Assembly (NCBI GenBank): GCA_023255835.1 | Contig: JAGDVW010000077.1 | Coordinates: forward strand, 1 to 7,593 | DNA from: Candidatus Acetothermia bacterium | Lineage (GTDB): Bacteria; Bipolaricaulota; Bipolaricaulia; Bipolaricaulales; Bipolaricaulaceae | Direction of reading: 5' to 3' | Length of the DNA: 7,593 nucleotides | In this document: piece by piece, positions 1 through 5,300 of the stretch | Numbering within the stretch: the first letter of the stretch is position 1 | How the letters are laid out: the number at the start of each line of letters is the position of its first letter | Translations under genes and position numbers: made by a program | The notes under the pieces: generated by a model | The model's database searches: none | Told to the model about the DNA's origin: nothing | Seen by the model: the letters and a program-made list of their open reading frames with translations, nothing else

Positions 1-881
1 AGAGCCTTCCCGAAAAGAAGTGGCGCGAGGAAATTTCGAAAATACCCGCAAAAACGCTGGAGGAGGAATACCTCGGTCGAGTCTTTTCCGTGCCGGGGTT
101 GGGGGATTTTCGCTTTTCCAAGGACGAGCTTTTGTCCATCGCTGTTAAGTACTGGCGTGCCCTGGATTTTGCGGAGGAGATGTACCGCGCGCTTGAGGAG
201 GAGGTCCCTGAGGGCTTCGATTTCGAGCTTTCCGTGGACGAGACGGCGGAGCCCACCACGGCAAAGGAGCACCTATTCCTGGCGTTGGAGCTTCGGCGGC
301 GCGGGATAAAGTTGGCGAGCCTTGCCCCGCGTTTCCCCGGGGCGCTGGAGAAGGCCGTGGACTACCAAGGCGATTTGGAGGAGTTCCGGAAAGCTGTGCG
401 GGCCCATGCCGCCATTGCCCAGGCCTTCGGGCCTTACCGCCTGAGCCTCCATTCCGGTTCGGATAAATGGTCCATCTATCCCGTTTTCGCCGAGGAGACG
501 AAGGGGTTTTGGCATGTGAAGACTGCGGGCACGAGTTACCTTGTGGCCCTCGAGGTTTTGGCGCGTTTTTCGCCCGTCCTTTTTCGGGAAATCTTTGCCT
601 TGGCCCGGGCGCGTTTCCCCGCGGATCGTCAAAGCTATCATGTCAGTGCCGACCCCCGGCGTCTTCCGGATCCGAACGCTTTGGAGGATCGGGATCTGCC
701 CGGTCTTTTTTGGGACCCGGAGGTCCGGCAAGTTTTGCATGTCGCTTTTGGTTCCGTTCTCCAGCGGTATGGGGATGATCTGAGAAGGGAGCTTTTGGGT
801 TATGAGGAGGAATACCATCGGGCGCTGGCCGGGCATTTGGGCCGGCATCTGCGGGCGTTGGGGGTGAAGGAGGATGGCTGA
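1..881 (+). CDS. uxaE: D-tagaturonate/D-fructuronate epimerase UxaE, 5'-truncated by window edge
   Basis: C-terminal 292 residues of a UxaE-type hexuronate C4 epimerase, which interconverts D-tagaturonate and D-fructuronate in cytoplasmic galacturonate/glucuronate catabolism (family known from Thermotoga maritima TM0440). The frame is open back to nucleotide 3 with no stop, so the gene begins outside the window. The first usable start codon, GTG at 90, falls mid-protein and is not the real start. Numbering the visible fragment from nucleotide 3, recognisable family blocks are SVDETAEPTT with a following His (about residues 77-90), LAPRFPG (107-113), the hallmark HSGSDKWSIYP (150-160), HVKTAGTSYL (171-180), YHVSADP (212-218) and LHVAFGS (245-251). 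The several conserved Asp/Glu/His residues fit a metal-dependent TIM-barrel sugar epimerase. The stop overlaps the next gene by 8 nt, implying coupled expression. The family call is confident; activity is inferred from the family and the neighbouring fructuronate reductase. Confidence 0.88.
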   Translation, partial: SLPEKKWREEISKIPAKTLEEEYLGRVFSVPGLGDFRFSKDELLSIAVKYWRALDFAEEMYRALEEEVPEGFDFELSVDETAEPTTAKEHLFLALELRRRGIKLASLAPRFPGALEKAVDYQGDLEEFRKAVRAHAAIAQAFGPYRLSLHSGSDKWSIYPVFAEETKGFWHVKTAGTSYLVALEVLARFSPVLFREIFALARARFPADRQSYHVSADPRRLPDPNALEDRDLPGLFWDPEVRQVLHVAFGSVLQRYGDDLRRELLGYEEEYHRALAGHLGRHLRALGVKEDG

Positions 882-1680
882 GTTTTTGGGGAAGGTGGCG
901 GTGATCACTGGAGGGGGCGGGGTTCTTCCCTCGGCCATTGCCGAGGGTTTGGCCGAGGACGGGGTGCGCTGTGTTCTTTTGGATTTGGCCGAGGACAAGG
1001 CCCGGGCCGCCTTGGAAAGGGTGCGCAAGGCCGGCTCGGATGGGTTGGCCCTCAAAACCAACGTCCTTTCCCGCGCGGATCTGGAGAAGGCCGCGGAGGA
1101 AACTCTTAAAGCTTTTGGCCGGGTGGACTTCCTCATCAACGGGGCGGGCGGGAACCATCCCCGGGCCACCACCTCCCAGGAAGTCCCGTTTTTCGAGCTC
1201 CCCGAGGACGCAGTGCGGTTCGTGTTCGATCTCAACTTCATGGGGACCTTTTTGGCTTGCCAGGTATTCGGGAAGATCATGGCCCAAAAAGGGGAGGGGG
1301 TCATCCTCAACATCGCCTCCATGAACGCCATCCGTCCCCTCACCCGCATCCCCGCGTATTCCGCGGCGAAAGCGGCGGTGGCCAACTTCACCCAGTGGCT
1401 GGCGGTGCACATGGCCCAGGAGTATTCCCCCAAAATCCGGGTGGTGGCCATCGCCCCAGGCTTTTTCCTCACTGAACAGAACCGTTACCTCCTTTTGGAC
1501 GAAAAAGGCGAGCTCACCGAACGGGGGAAACAGATCATCGCCCATACCCCCATGGGTCGTTTTGGCGCGCCGCAGGACCTTTTGGGGGCGGTGCGCTGGC
1601 TCCTCTCTCCGGGAGCGGCGTTCGTGACCGGGGTGGTGATCCCCATCGACGGCGGGTTTTCCGCTTACGCTGGGGTGTGA
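874..1680 (+). CDS. uxuB: Short-chain dehydrogenase, probable D-fructuronate reductase (D-mannonate oxidoreductase)
   Basis: A 268-residue classical SDR. It probably reduces D-fructuronate to D-mannonate with NAD(P)H, the step after UxaE; this SDR type is called UxuB/YjmF in Bacillus and UxaD in Thermotoga, and is unrelated to the long-chain E. coli UxuB. Visible motifs are the cofactor loop TGGGGVLPS (12-20), Asp37 at the end of beta-2 (LLDLAE), which favours NAD(H), NGAGGNHP (89-96), and the catalytic tetrad Asn121, Ser149, Tyr162 and Lys166 (YSAAK). IDGGFSAYAGV closes the protein. The NGAGGNHP..TT block is one I associate with fructuronate-reductase-like SDRs. The cofactor loop departs from the usual TGxxxGxG: Val17 and Pro19 stand where Gly is normal. 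The ATG at 874 lies inside the uxaE stop region, with GGGGTGA six bases upstream. Substrate is inferred from family and context; a related sugar-acid dehydrogenase is the main alternative. Confidence 0.83.
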   Translation: MAEFLGKVAVITGGGGVLPSAIAEGLAEDGVRCVLLDLAEDKARAALERVRKAGSDGLALKTNVLSRADLEKAAEETLKAFGRVDFLINGAGGNHPRATTSQEVPFFELPEDAVRFVFDLNFMGTFLACQVFGKIMAQKGEGVILNIASMNAIRPLTRIPAYSAAKAAVANFTQWLAVHMAQEYSPKIRVVAIAPGFFLTEQNRYLLLDEKGELTERGKQIIAHTPMGRFGAPQDLLGAVRWLLSPGAAFVTGVVIPIDGGFSAYAGV

Positions 1681-1690
1681 AAGGGGAAGG

Positions 1691-2980
1691 ATGGCGGCGA
1701 AAAACGCGGTCGTATTGATGGGCGGTGGGCCCACGGTGGTCATCAACAATTCCCTGCGGGCCATCGTGGAGAGCTGCCGCGAGTATCCTACGCGCTTCGC
1801 CACCGTCTATGGGGCTTGGCATGGGGTGGAGGGCCTTTTGCGGGAGGAGCTCCTCGATCTTGCCGCCCAACCCGAGGAGGAGATAAAGCTTTTGCGCACC
1901 ACCCCGGCCGCGGGAGCCATCGGCACCACGCGCTATAAGCTCGCCCACGATGAGGACCTCGAGCGCATCGTAGAGGTCCTCAAGGCCCACGATATCCGCT
2001 ACTTCTTCGGTATCGGCGGGAACGATACCCAGGAGGTTTGCCTGCGGGTGGCCGAGGCCGCGGCAAAGGCCGGCTACGAACTTTGTGTGGTGGGCGTCCC
2101 CAAGACCATCGATAACGACCTGGGTGATCCTGAAATGGTCCTGGTGGACCACACCCCGGGCTACGGTTCGGTGGCCCGGTATTGGGCCTGGACGATCCAA
2201 TGTCTGGAGGAGGAAAACCGGGGGTCGTCCCCGGCGGACCCGGTTTTGGTGGTCCAGGCCATGGGGAGGAAGATCGGGTTCATCCCGGCTGCGGCCAGGC
2301 TGGCGGATCCCGGCCGGGAATTCCCCTTGCTCATCCTTTTCGCCGAGGCCCCCCTTCCCCTTGCGGACTTGGCGGATCTTGTGGCTGATACCGTGCGCAA
2401 GCGGGGCCGGGCTTTGCTCGTGGTCTCCGAGGGTTTTCCCGTGGGCGAGATCGGGGCCCGCACCGACTCCTTCGGCCACGTGGCCTTTTCTTCCTCCAAG
2501 CTCACCGCGGCCCAGGCCCTGGTGAACTACCTGAACGAGGTGGGTCTGCTTGCGCGGGGGCATGCCCGGGGACAAATCCCCGGTACGGAACAGCGGGACG
2601 CTATCCTCTACGCCTCCCCCGTGGATTTGCAGGAGGCTTATGGCGTGGGAAAGGTGGCCGTGGAGCTCGCCGCCCGAGGGGTTTCGGGCGTGATGGTCGC
2701 CATCCGCCGCGCCGAGGGGCCGGTTTACCGGGCGGAGTACGGAACCATCCCCCTTTCCGAGGTGGCTGGAAGGGATCGGCCCTTCCCAAGGAGCTGGATC
2801 GCGCCCTCCCAGGTGGACGTCACCGACGATTTCGTGCGCTATGCCCGGCCCCTTTTGGGGGAGGATCTCGTGTCCGTGCCCATTGTGGACGGGAGGCTTC
2901 GCTTCGCCCGCTTGCGCCCGATCTTCGCGGAAAAGCGCCTCCCTCCCTACATTCCCTTTGCCCATCGAGAAAGGGGGTGA
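1691..2980 (+). CDS. pfp: Phosphofructokinase-family enzyme, probably pyrophosphate-dependent
   Basis: A 429-residue member of the PfkA superfamily. It probably transfers phosphate to C1 of fructose 6-phosphate, or to the equivalent position of sedoheptulose 7-phosphate, in the cytoplasm. Motifs in order: GGGPTVVINNSL (11-22), GIGGNDT (107-113), PKTIDND (137-143, catalytic Asp141), TPGYGS (155-160), MGRKIGF (191-197), SEGF (246-249) and IPGTEQR (296-302). Asp112 and Lys138 occupy the two positions that are Gly in ATP-dependent enzymes (GGDG, PGTIDND) and Asp/Lys in PPi-dependent ones, so PPi is the likelier donor. Asn111 replaces the Asp usual at that site, as I recall for a GGND subgroup. 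Length and the GGPT..IN start fit long bacterial PPi-PFKs. It begins 10 nt after the SDR stop behind AAGGGGAAGG and ends 2 nt before the HAD gene. A role in the same hexuronate pathway, possibly on another sugar phosphate or acid, is inferred only from the operon. Confidence 0.85.
   Translation: MAAKNAVVLMGGGPTVVINNSLRAIVESCREYPTRFATVYGAWHGVEGLLREELLDLAAQPEEEIKLLRTTPAAGAIGTTRYKLAHDEDLERIVEVLKAHDIRYFFGIGGNDTQEVCLRVAEAAAKAGYELCVVGVPKTIDNDLGDPEMVLVDHTPGYGSVARYWAWTIQCLEEENRGSSPADPVLVVQAMGRKIGFIPAAARLADPGREFPLLILFAEAPLPLADLADLVADTVRKRGRALLVVSEGFPVGEIGARTDSFGHVAFSSSKLTAAQALVNYLNEVGLLARGHARGQIPGTEQRDAILYASPVDLQEAYGVGKVAVELAARGVSGVMVAIRRAEGPVYRAEYGTIPLSEVAGRDRPFPRSWIAPSQVDVTDDFVRYARPLLGEDLVSVPIVDGRLRFARLRPIFAEKRLPPYIPFAHRERG
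2971..2980 (+). promoter_or_regulatory. Shine-Dalgarno-like site for the HAD gene
   Basis: AAGGGGGTGA ends 2 nt before ATG 2983 and contains the PFK stop codon. It supports ATG 2983 over the overlapping in-frame GTG 2977, which would place the start inside the purine tract itself. The arrangement implies termination-reinitiation coupling with the PFK gene. The spacing is short, so the start remains somewhat uncertain by two codons. Confidence 0.5.
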
Positions 2981-2982
2981 GG

Positions 2983-3885
2983 ATGGGCTGGAAAGAGGAA
3001 CTTCAGGGGTACCGTCCAGCTCAAAAGTTTTTGGTGTGTATCGATTCCGATGGCTGCGCCTTCGACACCATGGGGATAAAGCAGCGGGAATGCTTTACCC
3101 CGTGGATGATCGCTTATTTTGGCCTCCAGCCCGTGGCGCAAGCGGCGCGGGAGTGCAAGGAGTTCGCTGATCTCTTCTCCAAAACTCGGGGGGCCAACCG
3201 CCACATCACCTTGAAGCGGATCCTCACGGAGCTCCTTCCCAACCATCCCCAAGTGCGGCGGCGCGGGTTTCGCGTGCCTCAACTTCCCCATTATTTCGCG
3301 TGGGTGGAACGCTCCCCGGACGAGCTCTCCAACGAAGGCCTGAAGAAGGCCATCGCCCAGGCCAAGACCGAGGAGGAGCGCAAAGAGTTCGAGCTCGTTT
3401 TGGCTTGGAGCGAGCGGGTGAACTGGGCCATAAAGGAGATCGTGAAGGGGATCCCGCCCTTCCCCTACGTGCGGGAGACCTTGGAGAGGCTGCAGGGCGT
3501 GGCGGACGTGGTGGTGGTGTCCCAAACCCCGGTGGAGGCGCTCAAGCGGGAGTGGGCGGAGCATGGGATCGACAAATACGCACGCCTCATCTGTGGGCAA
3601 GAGATGGGCACGAAATCCCAGCAGATCGCGGCCACATCGTGCCACTATGAGAAGGACCATGTAATCATGATCGGCGACGCTCCCGGCGATCTTGAGGCCG
3701 CCCGGGAAAACGGGATCCTCTTCTACCCCATCATCCCCGGCCAGGAGGAGAATTCTTGGGAGGAGTTCTATCGGGTGGCCCTGGATCTGTTCCTTGCCGG
3801 GAGCTACCGTGGGCCCTATGAGGAGGGAAAGATTGCCCAGTTCGAACGGGCTCTGCCCGAGGAGCCACCTTGGGAGGTGAGGTGA
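2983..3885 (+). CDS. HAD-superfamily hydrolase, substrate unknown
   Basis: A 300-residue haloacid-dehalogenase-like protein, most likely a cytoplasmic phosphatase. All four core motifs are visible: motif I DSDGCAFDT (nucleophile Asp21, acid Asp23), motif II Ser180 in VVVVSQT, motif III Lys211 in GTKSQQ, and motif IV GDAPGDLEAA (Asp232, Asp236). About 130 residues between motifs I and II (roughly 30-165) form a large, mostly helical, charged C1-type cap that would set substrate specificity. The C-terminus (about 270-300) is an acidic extension. No signal peptide or membrane segment is seen. I chose ATG 2983 over the in-frame GTG at 2977, which overlaps the PFK stop, because the purine-rich AAGGGGGTGA immediately precedes the ATG. 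The gene sits 2 nt after the PFK gene, and its stop shares one base with the gnd start. No member of known function comes to mind. Its place in a sugar-acid operon suggests a phosphorylated sugar or sugar acid, possibly as a clean-up phosphatase. Confidence 0.82.
   Translation: MGWKEELQGYRPAQKFLVCIDSDGCAFDTMGIKQRECFTPWMIAYFGLQPVAQAARECKEFADLFSKTRGANRHITLKRILTELLPNHPQVRRRGFRVPQLPHYFAWVERSPDELSNEGLKKAIAQAKTEEERKEFELVLAWSERVNWAIKEIVKGIPPFPYVRETLERLQGVADVVVVSQTPVEALKREWAEHGIDKYARLICGQEMGTKSQQIAATSCHYEKDHVIMIGDAPGDLEAARENGILFYPIIPGQEENSWEEFYRVALDLFLAGSYRGPYEEGKIAQFERALPEEPPWEVR
3873..3880 (+). promoter_or_regulatory. Perfect Shine-Dalgarno site for gnd
   Basis: GGAGGTGA, a full match to the anti-Shine-Dalgarno sequence, lies 4 nt before ATG 3885 and inside the last codons of the HAD gene. 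It fixes the gnd start at the TGATG overlap rather than at the upstream in-frame TTG 3870, which would have the site inside its own coding sequence. Confidence 0.75.
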
Positions 3886-5300
3886 TGGGCGCGCGCTTTG
3901 GGATCATTGGGCTGGCCACCATGGGCCAGAATTTGGCCCTGAACGTTTCCCGCAAGGGTTTTTCTGTGGCCGTCTTCAACCGCACCGCCGAGCGCACCAA
4001 AGCCCTCATGGAGCGGGTGAAGGATGAGCCCATCGTTCCCACTTTTTCCCTTCGGGAATTCGTGGGCGCCCTGGAAAAGCCGCGGGCGGTCCTCCTCATG
4101 GTTCAGGCAGGGAAGCCCGTGGACGAGGTCCTTTCCGAGCTTTTCCCCCTCCTTGAGCCGGGCGATCTCGTGATGGATGGGGGCAACTCCCATTTCCTCG
4201 ATACGGAGAGGCGCCTTAAGGAGGCCGAGGCCCGGGGCTTGCGGTATTTGGGGATGGGGATCTCCGGCGGCGAGGCCGGGGCCCTGCGGGGTCCGGCGAT
4301 CATGGCCGGCGGCCATGCCGCCGGCTACGCGCAAGTGGAGGAAATCCTTCGGGCCATTGCCGCCCAGGGCCTGGATGGGCCTTGTTGTGGCTACTTCGGC
4401 CCGGGAGGGGCCGGCCACTACGTGAAGATGGTCCATAACGGCATCGAATACGCGGTCATGCAGGCCATCGCCGAATGCTACGACCTCATGAAGCGCGGCC
4501 TCGGCCTCTCCCCAAGGGAAGCGGCGGAGATCTTCGGGGAGTGGAACGCCGGGGAGCTTGAGTCCTACCTCCTTTCCATCACCGTGGACATCCTGCGCAC
4601 GGTGGATGGGGAGACCGGGAGCCCACTTGTGGAGCTCATCAAGGACGCCGCGGAACAGAAGGGCACCGGGAAATGGTCCACCCAAGCCGCCTTGGATCTG
4701 GGCGCTCCCACGCCCACCATCGCCGAGGCCGTCTTCGCTCGCATCGTCTCGGCCTTGAAAGAGGAACGCCTCTCCGCGGAGAAAGCCCTCCCCGGTCCAA
4801 GTGCCGCCCTCTCTCCTGCTCCCGAGGGATTCCTCGCGGATCTCAAGAAGGCTTACGCTCTCACCGTGGTCACCGCCTATGGGCAGGGGTTCCGCCAGCT
4901 GCGGGATGCCGCCGCGGAACACGGCTACGGCTTTGCCCTTGCCGAAGTGGCCCGGGTGTGGACCGCCGGATGCATCATCCGCGCGCGGATGCTTTCGGAG
5001 ATGCGCCGCGCCTTTTTGCACCACCCAGACCTTCCGTTTCTGCTCCTTGCGGAGCCCTTCCCTCGCCTCTGGGAGGAGGGCCATCCCAGCCTGCGGCGGG
5101 TGGTGTGCGCGGCCCACCGCGCGGGAATCCCCGTCCCGGCCATGAGCTCCGCCCTGAACTTCCTCGATGCCTACCGCACCGGAAGGCTTCCCGCCAACCT
5201 CATCCAGGCCCAACGGGACTACTTCGGCGCCCACACCTACGAGCGCCTGGACAAGCCCGGAAAATTCCACACCCACTGGGAGGAGGCACCCCGATGCTGA
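3885..5300 (+). CDS. gnd: 6-phosphogluconate dehydrogenase, decarboxylating
   Basis: A 471-residue, full-length 6-phosphogluconate dehydrogenase (family range about 465-485) that converts 6-phosphogluconate to ribulose 5-phosphate, CO2 and NAD(P)H. The N-terminal Rossmann domain has GLATMGQNLALN (9-20) and FNRT (31-34); Arg33/Thr34 is the arrangement usual for NADP. Substrate and catalytic residues follow: DGGNSHFLDTERR (98-110), SGGEAGA (127-133), GPGGAGHYVKMVHNGIEY with Lys181, Asn185 and Glu188, then GTGKW (260-264), ARIVSA with Arg286, and the C-terminal QAQRDYFGAHTYER (441-454), whose His450 and Arg454 reach into the partner subunit. The start is ATG 3885 in TGATG, overlapping the HAD stop by one base behind a perfect GGAGGTGA; an upstream TTG at 3870 is unsupported. 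Its presence beside fructuronate-reducing genes, with no KDG-pathway gene in view, suggests that hexuronate carbon reaches 6-phosphogluconate. As I recall, gnd also lies near uxaE in Thermotoga maritima. Confidence 0.96.
   Translation: MGARFGIIGLATMGQNLALNVSRKGFSVAVFNRTAERTKALMERVKDEPIVPTFSLREFVGALEKPRAVLLMVQAGKPVDEVLSELFPLLEPGDLVMDGGNSHFLDTERRLKEAEARGLRYLGMGISGGEAGALRGPAIMAGGHAAGYAQVEEILRAIAAQGLDGPCCGYFGPGGAGHYVKMVHNGIEYAVMQAIAECYDLMKRGLGLSPREAAEIFGEWNAGELESYLLSITVDILRTVDGETGSPLVELIKDAAEQKGTGKWSTQAALDLGAPTPTIAEAVFARIVSALKEERLSAEKALPGPSAALSPAPEGFLADLKKAYALTVVTAYGQGFRQLRDAAAEHGYGFALAEVARVWTAGCIIRARMLSEMRRAFLHHPDLPFLLLAEPFPRLWEEGHPSLRRVVCAAHRAGIPVPAMSSALNFLDAYRTGRLPANLIQAQRDYFGAHTYERLDKPGKFHTHWEEAPRC
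4303..4327 (+). repeat. Strong intragenic inverted repeat within gnd
   Basis: Left arm GCCGGCGGC (4305-4313), loop CAT (4314-4316) and right arm GCCGCCGGC (4317-4325) form a perfect 9-bp GC stem. It is extended by a G-T and a T-A pair to 4303/4327. It encodes the Ala-Gly-Gly-His-Ala-Ala-Gly segment after the IMAGG motif of Gnd. No T tract follows, so it is not an intrinsic terminator. It may simply reflect Gly/Ala codons in GC-rich DNA. Confidence 0.45.
5278..5286 (+). promoter_or_regulatory. Shine-Dalgarno site for the LarA homologue
   Basis: GGGAGGAGG, embedded in the last gnd codons, lies 7 nt before ATG 5294. It decides the start of the LarA homologue, whose frame stays open for some 620 nt upstream through the gnd coding region. 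Confidence 0.7.

Noticed and set aside
90..92. GTG 90 as the true start of uxaE
   Set aside because: The frame is open and protein-like back to nucleotide 3, and the visible part is much shorter than I expect for the family, so the codon is an internal Val.
273..1472. 399-codon minus-strand open frame across uxaE and the SDR
   Set aside because: Antisense to two confidently identified genes; its translation has low-complexity Pro/Arg/Ser composition and no family motif, typical of GC-rich shadow frames.
1535..2965. 476-codon minus-strand open frame opposite the PFK gene
   Set aside because: Entirely antisense to a well-conserved kinase; no recognisable domain, Gly/His/Pro-rich composition.
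1691..2980. KDG kinase as the role of the kinase gene
   Set aside because: KDG kinases are usually ribokinase/PfkB-type; this protein has clear PfkA-superfamily motifs such as PKTIDND and MGR.
3870..3884. TTG 3870 as the gnd start
   Set aside because: It would add five residues before a canonical Gnd N-terminus and put the perfect GGAGGTGA site inside the coding sequence; ATG 3885 is better.
4673..5293. N-terminal extension of the LarA homologue back to 4673
   Set aside because: The upstream part is gnd read in another frame and looks non-biological; LarA homology and a good ribosome binding site place the start at 5294.
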